A DNA stretch of 64,000 nucleotides, taken from assembly GCA_900491605.1 (NCBI GenBank), contig UESW01000056.1:62001-126000 (forward strand). The letters run 5' to 3'. Below the pieces are notes generated by a model. The model was not told the origin of the DNA and ran no database searches. It saw only the letters and a program-made list of their open reading frames with translations. Below, piece by piece: positions 19,908 to 31,719 of the stretch. The first letter of the stretch is position 1. Every line of letters begins with the position of its first letter. Source of the stretch: Calamus simplicifolius (Eukaryota; Streptophyta; Magnoliopsida; Arecales; Arecaceae). A program made the translations under genes and the position numbers.

Positions 19908-21608
19908 TGTTGACGCCAAGTCACTTTCCTCAAGCACAGGGGAAACAGACGTCCTCCTCGTCGGACTCCTACAAGAAAAGTCCCCGGAGACCGGATGCTA
20001 CGGTGGGGACCCTCCGACGCTCAAGTTAGTCACTCGGGAACAGACGAGAACTGTCTAGCCCCCAGGAAGCTAGATAATTGGGGCTTAACTAGCCGGAAGG
20101 GACTAGGAAAACTAGAGTTCATGGATCCCTACTTACAGTGTGAGCGTATGCTTTTATACCTGTTCGAAGATACCCTCTTTCATTCCCGAAGATTGCTGAT
20201 TTCAAGGTGCCCCGTTCAATAACGGATAAAAGATGAGGCTGACAATGATTGATCGTACTGTTGCCGTGCATGCCGGAGGTGTCCTGCGTCACCTACCAGT
20301 GCGGCCTCACAGGTGTCTCGCGCTGGTGGTTGTATGTGGTGCGCGCCACCGTCGGATATGACCGCGCACAGTTGCGGGCAGGTGGTGAACCGTATGCTGT
20401 AACAGCGTATGGCCATGCACAGTGACACACAAGTGATGGACCATACGTCGTTATGAGGTATGGCCGCACCCTGCTATGGATGTGCGGTGAATTATGTGGG
20501 TGTGTCAGGTGGCCCGGAGTGGGCCGGATCATGCATCAAACACTGTTCATGTAGCCCGAGACCGAGGGGGGTTGAGATACTGTTCATGAGGCCCGGGAGC
20601 TATGGCTTGAGGCCAAGGGCGGAACTCGAGGCCAAGCACTGTTCATGCAACCCGAGACTGAGGGGGTCTCGGGGGTTGAGATACTATTCATGAGGCCCGG
20701 GAGCTGTGGCTTGAGGCCGAGGGCGGAACTCGAGGCCAAGCACTGTTCATGCAGCCCGAGACCGAGGGGGTCTCGGGGGTTGAGATACTGTTCATGAGGC
20801 CCGAGAGCTGTGGCTTGAAGCCGAGGGCGGAACTCAAGGCCAAGCACTGTTCATGTAGCCCGAGACCGAGGGGGTCTCGGGGGTTGAGATACTGTTCATG
20901 AGGCTCGGGAGCTGTGGCTTGAGGCCGAGGGCGGAACTCGAGGCCAAGCACTGTTCATGCAGCCCGAGATTGAGGGGGTCTCGGGGTTGAGATACTGTTC
21001 ATGAGGCCCGGGAGCTGTGGCTTAAGGCCGAGGGCGGAACTCGAGGCCAAGCACTGTTCATGCAGCCCGAGACCGAGGGGGTCTCAGGGGTTGAGATACT
21101 GTTCATGAGGCCCGGGAGCTGTGGCTTGAGGCCGAGGGCGGAACTCAAGGCCAAGCACTGTTCATACAGCCCGAGACCAAGGGGGTCTCGGGGGTTGAGA
21201 TACTGTTCATGAGGCCCGGGAGCTGTGGCTTGAGGTCGAGGGCGGAACTCTAGGCCAAGTACTGTTCATGCAGCCCGAGACCGAGGGGGTCTCGGGGGTT
21301 GAGATACTGTTCATGAGGCCCGGGAGCTGTGGCTTGAGGCCGAGGGCGAAACTCGAGGCCAAGCACTGTTCATGCAACCCGAGACCGAGGGGGTCTTGGG
21401 GGTTGAGATACTGTTCATGAGGCCCGGGAGCTGTAGCTTGAGGCCGAGGGCAAAATTCGAGGCCAAGTACTGTTCATGAGATACTGTTCATGAGGCTCGG
21501 GAGCTATGGCTTGAGGCTGACATCGAGAGAGAGTGGGGGGCTTAGGAGGCCGAGAGGGCATCCGTCACCGTTATCGTTTATTCTGACGACGCTGGATCAG
21601 CCATATCA
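19908..21608 (-). repeat. 5' LTR of the Tat element
   Basis: The LTR is 1701 bp, with TGTTGACGCC at its left edge and CCATATCA at its right edge, followed by the CATAT duplication. It would drive gag-pol transcription toward lower coordinates. Confidence 0.93.
20540..21515. repeat. 104-bp tandem array inside the 5' LTR, about 9 copies
   Basis: Same unit as at 8503-9728, with fewer copies and one shortened unit near 21470-21490. The copy-number difference explains the LTR length difference. Confidence 0.9.
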
Positions 21609-21613
21609 CATAT

Positions 21614-23870
21614 CATAAGCATAATATGAATTCTCTATGTATTTGATGGGGTCATGTTGCATCATTATGGCTATCATGCTTTGAGTATTCATGGAATTTG
21701 AAAAATAGGTAACATTTTTTTAATGGAGAAAGCTTGGAAGATGAAATTATTTGATTGCTTAATTAAAAGTTGAAATATGTGCATTTGTGTTGCTGAGTAA
21801 GAAATGTAGACTTGGCATATTAATATAAATTATCAGTCATGAGCTAGAGTATGGCATCGTAGACTGTCTATCATAGACTAAAATATAACTTTTGGATTAC
21901 AATCACACGCTGAAGTGTAAAATTATGGATTGTCAGTCACAAGTTAGAACAGGATATTATAGTCTATCATACAAAATTAGAATATTATCATGGCTAGACT
22001 AATGTCAAAATAATGGCCTTTATAATCTGAGCCCATTTTGGAATGTTAAATCCCATCCTTAACAAACAGATTATGATGACATTAATATTGATTGGGATAG
22101 CTATTTTGATGACTTATTTGATATATTAGATATGTCCATAAATTGATAAAGATATTTAAATATTATTTATATTGCAAAGTGCATTACAAGATTTTTTATG
22201 ATCGACAACTATTTTTATAGTATATTTGTTATTGGATACTTATGATTATTTATACAAGTGGGTTTATGTGAGACTCTTATTAAACTCTTAGCTCATGTTC
22301 AAAAATAAAAATAAAAAAAAAAATAATGAGAGAGAGAGAGAGAGAGATGCATAATATTGAGCTATGTTTGTAACTTGAGTGTAGGGAAGAGCAGTAGGAT
22401 TATTTTTGGTATAGGTAAATCATAATGGAACAATTTTATTATTATTAATATTTTTTTTTTGAAATTAGTAATAATATATTTTATGTTTGATAAATTATTA
22501 AATTTATAGGCAGATTCGTATCTTTGAAGATGTACATCCATATCACATGTCCAATCCAAGTGCTAGGTCGTGGGAGTGACAACTTTTATCATAATATCTA
22601 ATCTAATTTAAGTGGGCTAGCGTTGTTATTTTATTTTGTACCAGTGTTTTTTCCTTTTTTTCAGCATTTGGCTCAAAAAGTTTGTGATATCTATCCTTCA
22701 ACTTCATGGCAATTTACTCAGATTTTTTCAGCTTCCAACCCACCACACCATCCACAGAAACGAAGCAATCCTCTCACCAGAGAATGTTTTCTCTTGTTTG
22801 CTAGAATGATCATTTAGTTCACTTTCCTATTTCTCACTTGTTTATTAGTAAAAGCAAAACATCAACTTGCATACTTCTACCGTGCTAACTAAAAGATGCA
22901 TCACCTCGTATATTCACTGGTTTTAACTCTCTGAAAATCGTGGGTGATGATGCTACGAAGTCATATAAGAATCCATTAACGGATTCTCATGTATTAAAAC
23001 ATTCAACGAAATGAGGAGAACAAGCTGTCATCTTTCCAAGGAGGACGTGAAACAGAGTATTTTATCTTATTGAAATTTAAATTATAAACTTGGGTGGTGC
23101 TCATGGGAGTTTATTTTGTGACGCCGAGCTCAGTTGGATTAAAAAACAGAAGAGGAAGGTGCGAAGTAGAATGCAAACTAATAAATTTTTTTTTCCTATG
23201 GAAGACAAGAAAACCATGTGCATCAAAAGCAAAGATCTTCCAAATCTTCTGGGATCTAAATTCTATTCCGAACTCTCGAATCACTTGACGCATTTCAGCC
23301 AGACTGGGCTAAATCATTGAGGTAAGTTATACAACCTTAGCTGTGAGGCACTGGTTGTCAGGTGATGGCTTGGACGATCATCTGCAACATAAGCCTGCAG
23401 GCAAGTGGCAAGACAGAATGTGACCAACTTTGTCGCTGGAAACCAGCAGAGTTGTTGTGTCCCACTTAATTAAGAAACTGCTTAGTTAAACGTCTAGACG
23501 ACCACCAGTTGCCTCACGTCACAATTAATCCATCTACGGCGATAATGGCTGTAGCAGAGGCATGTCTTGCATGTAGCAATAGAATACTACCAAGAGCAGC
23601 TGGCACAAGTGAAAGAATCCCATTAAAAATTTCCTGGATCACTCTTGTCTCTTTCTTTATTAATATTCGAACGCCCAGGATTTTTAACCATTCCACTTTT
23701 TCTGCTGAAATTGACTGTTTTATTCATTTGGAAAGTTAAAATACAGCGTTCGATGGAGAACCGTACTGCTTCAGTTCTGTTCCTGTAGTATTGTTTATAC
23801 TTTCATGAGTGGATTTAAATTTTCTCCGGATGCGCCAATTGGAAGGAAGGGGTGTGGGTTTTGAATGGAA
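21614..23870. other. Intergenic, AT-rich
   Basis: No conserved coding frame. An A-rich and (GA)n microsatellite lies at about 22305-22347. Frames at 22623-23320 have no recognisable domain. Confidence 0.5.
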
Positions 23871-24261
23871 TGCATCCACAAACTCTTCAGATCATTAGAG
23901 AGATTCTTATAGCTACTTCCATTAGATAGATTCTTACAGCGCTGAGGTAAGAAGATAGCAGATTGGACGGCTGAGCTATGGCCTGTGGGTGCTAAAGTTG
24001 AACCAATTATGCTTTCATACCAAGGCTGTAAGGATCTGCTATATATCCCTCCCTAGTCCACAAACACTTGGTTGTCCGAACTACAGACAGGGGGATGGCC
24101 TGATCTATTTACCATGTCAAGGAACTGGCAGGGACTCTGGCCCCAGGAACATGTGGGCTTACAGTTTTATATTCATTTATTTTGATTCCATTGCATCCAC
24201 AAACTCTTCAGATCATTAGATAGATTCTTACAGCTACTTCCATTAGATAGATTCTTACAGC
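23871..24261. repeat. Pair of 70-bp direct repeats flanking about 250 bp
   Basis: TGCATCCACAAACTCTTCAG and the next 50 bases occur at 23871-23940 and again at 24192-24261 with about two mismatches. The second copy also contains an internal duplication of about 27 bp. The repeats start TG and end near CA, which could suggest a miniature LTR element, but no primer-binding site or target duplication is evident. Confidence 0.6.
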
Positions 24262-24471
24262 TACTTCCAAGCTCATCTTTTTTTCATTTTTTGCTGATTC
24301 ATGTAGCACCAGTAAAAGTAGTCGCTTGTACAATCTATTATATGTTTCGCATCATGCAATATTTTTGGAATGTTTAAAATATCTTCTTGCACTTCAATGC
24401 CTCCAAGATCCAAACTTAATTCCTGTCAAATCTACAAATGTATTATGAAAGTGTTGAACATTACTTAAGAT

Positions 24472-24491
24472 GCTCTCTCTCTCTCTCTCTC
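24472..24491. repeat. (CT)n microsatellite
   Basis: Short uninterrupted CT dinucleotide run. Confidence 0.9.
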
Positions 24492-24599
24492 ACACAACTT
24501 TGGTGGGCACTTTTGCATTTCTCTTTCTAGGTAAATTCAAAGTCTTTGATATTTACCAAAATTTGGCAGTCTTCCAAATTTCTCTCAAGTTTTAACCAT

Positions 24600-24935
24600 G
24601 TTAGCCCTAGTGGAAAAAAGAACAAAAAAAAAAAAGATATAGATATAGGAAAGAAAACAAGGAGAGAGAAGAAAACACATTTATGTGGTTCAGTCTACAA
24701 CCTACATCCATGGGATGATATGATCAAAAAGCTTCACCAATGACGGAGAGGAAAGGAGAAAATCCTAATATAGATAGCCCTTAAATCTAATAAGCAGATG
24801 GAAAGTTTCAAAAATATAAAAGGAGTAATCCCAAAAATCCTAGGATAGATAAATCCTATACATGATGACATCTCAAAAAATTTGACCAAGAGCTTGAGCT
24901 GGAGATGCTCCTTCAGCTATCTATCCTCTACACTC
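24600..24935 (+). mobile_element. Probable copia LTR remnant
   Basis: The stretch around 24665-24715 (ACACATTTATGTGGTTCAG, then CCTACATCCATGGG) closely resembles a motif common in plant copia LTRs, where 'acgtggttcgg...cctacgtccacgg' recurs. Edges are guessed from a TG at 24600 and a CA near 24930. No matching target duplication was found. Confidence 0.4.
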
Positions 24936-25284
24936 AAGATGCCATAATATTAGCAACTTTTGTCCTTGGTAAATTATCTAAAATCTCCCCTTTTTTTTTT
25001 TTTAGGAACTTCATAATATTTTTTGAAAGAATAATAGATCCCAAATCTTTTAACCATGAGTTTTACCATTATGGTTTTACTCATGATTGTGTGCTATAAA
25101 TATAATAGCTTGGATTTACCCATTCTTTATATGCTGAACATTCGTTCATATAGATTCTTAGTGAAAATGATGCTGGAACAAAAAATGCTGGCTCATCAAA
25201 GGAAAACCGCATTGATCAAAGGTTGGATTTTACTAACAATTTCATCTTAGCATAAAAATTAAGGTCTCAGTCATTCTTCTTTCA

Positions 25285-25470
25285 GGAAAAGTCTGTGCAC
25301 CGGATGCAATGCAGCTCGTCCGACAATTGATGCGCGGCGCATGCGTGTACGCATGCCAAAAGTAAAAAAGTCATTCTTGCCCTTGGCACGTGTGCATGCA
25401 CACGCCGCATGCCAATTGCCGGAAATGGTGCGCGCAAGTTGCACCACACCCGGTGCACAAAGACTTTTCC
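25285..25470. mobile_element. MULE-type MITE, 186 bp, 9-bp target duplication
   Basis: Terminal inverted repeats GGAAAAGTCT(TT)GTGCACCGG, about 19-21 bp, bound a GC-rich hairpin-prone segment. CTTCTTTCA is duplicated exactly at 25276-25284 and 25471-25479. A 9-bp duplication is the hallmark of Mutator-like elements. There is no coding capacity, so it must have moved using a transposase supplied elsewhere. Confidence 0.85.
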
Positions 25471-25479
25471 CTTCTTTCA

Positions 25480-27293
25480 AATGTCAAAGCCTGAAGTGAT
25501 TCTAAGGAGCAAGGAGGGAGCCTCCTTGACTCCTTTCAGAACATAAAAAGCGATGAATACTCCAAGTTCAATTAATCAAACACATTTTTCTATCTATTGA
25601 TATCCAGCACACCAAGCATAAAAATGAAATTCTGCATGCTGATGACTAATCCTAGTGATGCATTCTTGTCCAACACTGAATTTAACATCTGAATCAGGGT
25701 AGACTGTATATGAGATTCCTTTTATTCCTTTTCCCCATATAAGTGTCACCATCAAGTTAATGTTACCTGGTAATGGAATTCTTACCTGTGAGAGCAAAAC
25801 GACAATGATGATGACAATAACAGCATGACTAATGACATAAATGAATCGTGGCAGATATGGTGCTCATGTTGATGATAATGACCGGAGAGATGATTACATG
25901 GAACACCATCATCCATTATGAAGCATCTTGTTTCGAGTCAATGTATTTGTGGCCCCATGAACAGGACACACAACTACTGGCTCAAATATGATGACTGCCT
26001 ATCAGCTGTCATTGCTCTCTTGATGCCTCTAGAATTCGCACAGATACCCCTTAGTTCTAAGAAGAAGGGGTCCCATACACTGGAACCACAAAGGGCTTTC
26101 CAGGTTTGTTGTCACTTATGCAGGCCAGCAAGCAATCTGAGGCCCACAAAACCTTTGATAGGAGAAGAGCAAATGCAGAGCTCCGGACAAAACCCAGTCA
26201 TTTTGGAAAATAGCCAAACCCCACCAAGAAAGCACTCTAAATATCTTCTACATCAAAAGGAATGTTACAACAGTTCAATTTCTAAAACTCGGGAGAGCTA
26301 CTAAAGTGAGCTTAAATGATACTCCATGGGAAAGGAGAAAGAACAACCTAGAACTTTCCTACGAACTGATGTTGGAGAACAGGCCTTTCATTTTTTTGGC
26401 CACAAAAAAAAAAAAAAAGATCATGTGATTCTGAAACTTATCAAAAGATTGTATATGATTTTCCATGACCGGTTTCTCTTATGTTTTACACTTTTATGAG
26501 TGGAATAGAATATCAGAAAGTCCTACCTCTCTGCATGAAAAGAATTGAAAGATGTGGAACCTATTCTAGAAAACTGATAAACTGATGTTGAACCAGATCA
26601 GGTATATGTTATGCAATTACCTGTTTGTTCAACTTTGTTATGTCGATTGATAGGAGAACTAGTACATATGTTAGGATCCATTATCTAATCAAGGGATAAT
26701 TTTTTTTTCTTGCACTTCCAATAGAAGGTACTTTTTCAAGGTATCTCAAAATTCAATAGACTTATTCATTTCAGTGTTCGTATTTCATGCGAAGCAGAAA
26801 ACAGACGGCGTTGGGTCACAGAATGCCAAAATTTAGTAAAAGAATACTCACACCAAGTCTCGCTGCATATTTAAAATGTAGACACCGAGTCTCACATGAT
26901 TCATAAACTTCAGTTTGCAAATACAAAATTTACTAATGATTTAATATATATGAGATAATTTAGATCTCAATTAATGTTTGTGTTTTCATAAATGATTAAT
27001 GACCATTTTCACCTGAAGGAACTAACGCTGCAGCAATGACAAAAATCTCTTTTCACAGTTGTCAAGATATTACTAGAAAATTTTGGGGTTACTATCCCTT
27101 TAACATGCATTGAAAAGTAAGATCACCTTTGAACTCATGACAGTTCAGAGGGAAACATGGATGATTTTATCAAATATCATGCTAGTAGGACAGTTGTGCC
27201 CATTTGCATGGATTCTCACATACAAGTTGCTAAAAAAAAAGGAAAATCACATCAAAGTGGCATAAGAGATTTGCAGGAAGAACTGAAGGTCAC
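25480..27293. other. Intergenic, downstream of LOG
   Basis: Non-coding as far as can be read; it includes the 3' flank of the minus-strand LOG gene. A 128-codon plus-strand frame at 25918-26304 has no recognisable domain or partner exons. Confidence 0.5.
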
Positions 27294-29484
27294 TCATGGT
27301 GGACTAAGCGGCATAGAGAAACCTAGGCGTGCAAACTCCCAGTTTGTACATGGAGCAACTTGTTCATGTAGCGGAGTGTATTGCTGCAGATAAAATGAAA
27401 GGCAAGAATGATCAATGGGAAGAAAAACAAAAAATAGGTGGTGCATCCATTTCTGAGATAGTAAATTCTGCTTTTCACTAGAGTAATCAAGAAAATGGCA
27501 CACAGAATAAGCCTGAATCCTCCAGTAAGTATTAACAGAAAATGTCACATTTGGATATGTACAACACTATAGGATGCGAAATGTGGGTAGCTACCTCCAT
27601 TTTTACTAACAGTTCCTCTGCAGTTCTAGCAGAAATGACTATATGTCTTGCAGTTGGATGGATGAAACCTTCTTCGACTCCATTATCAAATAATGCAAGC
27701 AAAGAATTGTAGTAACCATCGACATTCAACAGACCAACCTGTGAAAATTGGAGTTAAAAATGCCACAAATATTTTGATGCGAAATCGCGGCAAATACAAT
27801 GTTTCAAAACTCACTGGTTTGCTGTGAATTCCAAGTTGGGACCATGCTATCATCTCCAGCAGCTCTTCCATTGTTCCATATCCTCCTACAGTACATCACA
27901 TGCATTAGATTCTTAAAAATGTTGACTAATATTTGTGTCTTTTTAAAAGTGTGTCAGATAATGCTCTAGTCTAATTTAAGCAAGAAGGTTGTTAAAATAT
28001 ACACCAGGAAGTGCAATAAAAGCATCTGATCGCCGGGCCATTTCAGCTTTGCGCTCATGCATGTCAGAAACTGTTTTTACTTCACCTACAGTCTGGCCAG
28101 ATATCTGTGCAATGCAGCAATGTTATACTCCATTTATATTAAAATGTTAACCAAAACAGAGATGAAAACTGATCCTTGATTCCCTTTTGCCAAATTTTTT
28201 CATGAGCTGCCCTAGTTCCCTACAAAATTTTGTGTCCAATAAAAGACATTTAAGGAGTTGATTTTACACAGGATGTTAAATTTGGACCATTGTTACATCT
28301 GACACCCATGTTGGTAAGTAAGCTGATATCAGTGTTACCTCTAAAGGATGGAGGTATCATTGGTGGAAAGAAAAAAACAGCGAAAAAGTGACAAAAAGGA
28401 AGTAAGAAAATTCATATAAAAGATCAAAATTTTCGCTATTATCTAAGATCTAAGATGAAAAAGTAAATAAAAAGATAACAAGAATACAACCAAGCTTCAT
28501 CAACCATGTAAGCAGTAAAAGATAAGAACACACAAATCATAAACAAAGGACCTAATTGACCAACATTAAGTTGCACAAGGTCTCAGCATTGAATGTTTCC
28601 CATAACAGGGAATATGAAAAATTGCATTCATTTTGTCTCTCCGAAGACAACCTTTGCTGAGTCAAAACTTTGAAACCAACTTTCTGATGCAATATATACC
28701 TTGATATACTACTTCCTAGTGATATCAGAGACCATAGAGGTCCGACCACAAACAATAGCATAATTACAGGGCCTGGAAGACCCAAATCCAGAAGGGTCGG
28801 AGAACATATCTCGCCTTACCCGTTTGTAACTACAAGTGAATCAAACGATCGAGAAAGAGCATTGCAACTCGGTACAGGCTAACATAAAAAGACAAAATGG
28901 CTGCCGGAGAAATTTACATACTTCTATTGGCAAAAGAGCAGTAGGAATGACCCTGCATCCAAAAAATCACAACAAAAAAGCAGAGGCTTTCACCCGAAGT
29001 AACATAACATACACCTGAGAGCACATAAAAGAAATCGCACAAAATGGAGAAGCTTTTAAGGGTAGAACTACCCAAGAACATGGCAGCCTCCATCATAAAC
29101 AGTCCGAGAGACCAATCCCATCAGTCCCGCGCTCCCTCCACCATAAACCAAATCTATCCTCCTTTTCACCTGCAACTCATAACCAAAAATTCGATAGGAA
29201 ATAAAATCAAATAGCAAGATCGCATTTTTGAACATAAAGCCTGCAATCCATCCACCATCCGATCATTAAACAACAGCCAAGATCGCAACTTTGTTCTAAA
29301 AAACTGATGAGAAAACCCAGGGGCAAACCAATTCGTGGCCCAAAGCAAGAGCAGAATCACTGAAGACGGTTCTGTTGCCAGAGCTGCTGCCGCAGAAGAC
29401 ACAGATTCTTTTGAACCTGCTCCGAAGCTCTCCATCCATCATATTTGCGTCGGTCTCTTCAGCTTCTACCGTCTCCGTCTCCAT
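27294..29484 (-). CDS. LOG: Cytokinin riboside 5'-monophosphate phosphoribohydrolase (LOG family), seven exons
   Basis: LOG enzymes release active cytokinin bases by removing ribose 5'-phosphate from cytokinin nucleotides in the cytosol. Exons on the minus strand: 29484-29329, 29169-29072, 28952-28922, 28104-28005, 27885-27815, 27738-27595 and 27383-27294. All introns are GT-AG and phases join exactly, giving 229 residues, a normal LOG length. Landmarks: FKRICVFCGSSSGNR near the N-terminus, DLVYGGGSAGLMG, the catalytic Arg in MARRSDAF (about R119), and the family motif PGGYGTMEE (128-136) with its Glu. The start was chosen at the ATG at 29484, which gives a METET-type N-terminus. In-frame ATGs at 29562 and 29655 would add 26 or 57 residues. 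The last exon (30 codons including stop) keeps HEQVAP and a W-E core but ends unusually. No lesion is seen, so it is probably functional. No neighbouring gene is linked to it. Confidence 0.9.
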
Positions 29485-31280
29485 GAGGTTTAGATTGCAG
29501 GACAGAGATTTGTCCAATGAGAAATCACAACTAGAGGATGAGATGGGAGCGTCTAGCGACATCCTCTCTTTGCGAGAGTCCCACTCTATCGCCCCATCAA
29601 TCCGGAGGCTATTAATTCCCTCTTTTTCAAAAGCATGGCTCTCTCCGCCCTCCATCGAACCAAGTCCCACGAGGAAACCACCGAGCGGGGGACGAAGCGA
29701 TCTCAACTCCTGCGAGCAGCTCCATCGCTCAATTTATGGGTCCAGTTTTGGGTGCGAAATTATATATTTGCCCTCCATGTTGATGAAGATCGTAGTACCC
29801 TTCGAAGCGTTTGGATTATTTGGCATTTAGTCGATCGTCCGATGCAAATCGACGAGTGGTGGATCGATGAGGCATTTGAACTGGAGGTTTAATTTATATA
29901 ATGATAAAATATTATTTTAATTTGCTAACATCTAACATAAATATTGATAAATTTGATTTGATTAGAGCATGAAAAAAAACTACAGAATCCATAATTTTCC
30001 GAGAATATATAAATATAATTATAAATCGTTGACATCATACTAGTGACAGTGATGTTAAGATAACATATTTGAAAGAGTTTAATATCGTACGATATATATA
30101 TATATATATAAAGAAAAGAACGTACAAGATGTTAGCGATGCATGCAGCCTGCCCTAATCATAAAATTGCCATAAAATCATATAAAACGACTCACGGGACC
30201 TTTGAGTGCAACCCATGCATGACTTTTTTTTAAATTTGGGAGGGGGTGATGTCTGACGTGCATCCAACCAGCAATCAAATCATGCTCAATTTTAATCATT
30301 TTCTCAGAATTAACGCTTTCACCCAGTCATCTATATATAATCTAAATCAAATTTGTTTCAATATGGATGGTATCGTAAAAAAGAAAAAAGAAAAAAAAAG
30401 AAGAAGAAGAAGAAAAAGTTAAAAGGGCATAAAGATGTTATGATCTGAAGGCATTAAATGATGATTTTAAAAAATAATATTGAAGTTTAATTTTTAAGAA
30501 AGGTATTAAAAAAAGTTATAACAGCTGAGTCATATGTTTACATCAGTGAGACGGAGGGTAGCAATCAAGCCGAAAGGTGGTGGGATGCTAAATCTTTTGA
30601 GAAGAGCAACGTGGACTCTCTTTGTAAGTTGGGAAGTGGAACCACACAAAGACGGGCCCACACGTCACTAAAAGGGTGTGACATTGGGTGCCTTTGAAAG
30701 TGGGTTTGTCAATGTATTACAACTGTAGGTCTTGCAATTTCTTTGAGCCCACCCCAAAAGTTGTCCGTTTGACCACGTCAGCCATTCTCTACTTCTAAGG
30801 ATGATCTCAACCCTGGATCAATGACTTGTTAATCCATCCCTGAATGATAATTTTTGGATCATTACCTTGAAAAATTTTCTAAGACGACGGAAATCTAACT
30901 CATGGATTGAGACTTCTGATCTAGATAAAATGGAACGGAAGGTGGCGATGAATATTCCTCGAGAATCTAGAAGTCGTGCGATGACTAGGAAGTGACAGTG
31001 AGATCTACCTTCGTTGCCATGGTACAAAAATTAGGCAGCCAATCCAAAAGAAAGGCTGAAAGCAAAGAATGCCAATTAAATTTGAGTAGATTGTATTGCT
31101 AGGAACACTCTTCAATGGCCAGCAGTAGAAACTTAGATTGTATGACCCTCCTGTCTACTAAATTCAGGCAATTTCAGCAATACTAGAGTCTTTTATCATT
31201 TATTTATCCATCGATATCAGTCCAAAAGAGAACAGCAGTATCTAATGTGGATTTTTTTTTATAAATTTATTAACTTTAAT
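29485..31280. other. Upstream region of LOG and AT-rich intergenic DNA
   Basis: The first few hundred bases should contain the LOG promoter and 5' leader. No TATA box was assigned with confidence. A (TA)n run lies at about 30091-30110 and an A/GAA-rich run at about 30378-30418. No coding sequence is recognised. Confidence 0.5.
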
Positions 31281-31719
31281 GCTATGTTTGGATGAAGAGA
31301 AAAGTAGGAAGAAAAGAAAATAAAGAAAAAAAAATGAAGAAAAGAGAAAAGTGAAGAGAAAATATTTTCTCTCCTTCTGTTTGGATGTATGAATAAAAGG
31401 AAAGAAAAGTTAATATTTTACAATAACAATAATGCCCTCATTATAAATGATTAAAAAATGCATCAATTTTTTCTTGGAAGGATCAATATTGGAGTGAAAA
31501 AAAAATGAAAAAGCACCCTTAAGTTTTCTTTCCAAAATCGAAGAAATTTCAGAAAGAAAACTTTTAGACGAGACTCATTACTTTTTACCTTTTATATTTT
31601 CTGTAGTTTTCTTTCCTTCCTATTTTTCTCTTCATTCAAACAAGATAAATTTTATTTTTTTCATATTTTTTTCTCTAATTTTTTTTCATTTCTACTTTTT
31701 TTCTTCATTCAAATACAGG
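31281..31719. mobile_element. Probable MITE, about 440 bp
   Basis: GCTATGTTTGGATGAAGA at the left edge is an imperfect inverted match to the right edge (complement CCTGTATTTGAATGAAGA). Further internal inverted copies of the 'tttggatgaagag' motif occur. Flanking TTAA-like sequence would suit a TTA/TAA target site, but the duplication is not clean. Confidence 0.55.

Larger units (their letters stand above)
7868..21608 (-). mobile_element. Ty3-gypsy retrotransposon, Tat lineage, complete
   Basis: The element is 13,741 bp, flanked by a 5-bp target duplication CATAT (7863-7867 and 21609-21613). LTRs of 1950 bp (left) and 1701 bp (right) begin TGTTGA and end ATATCA on the plus strand. The minus strand carries gag and pol in gypsy order (protease, RT, RNase H, second RNase H, integrase). 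A second, archaeal-type RNase H between the first RNase H and integrase, and an antisense gene downstream of pol, are known traits of Tat elements. The LTRs differ by several percent and pol is full of stops and frameshifts, so the insertion is old compared with the copia element. Confidence 0.95.

Noticed and set aside
24600..24935. Complete solo LTR
   Set aside because: The internal motif is LTR-like, but the edges lack a matching 5-bp duplication, so only a remnant is reported.
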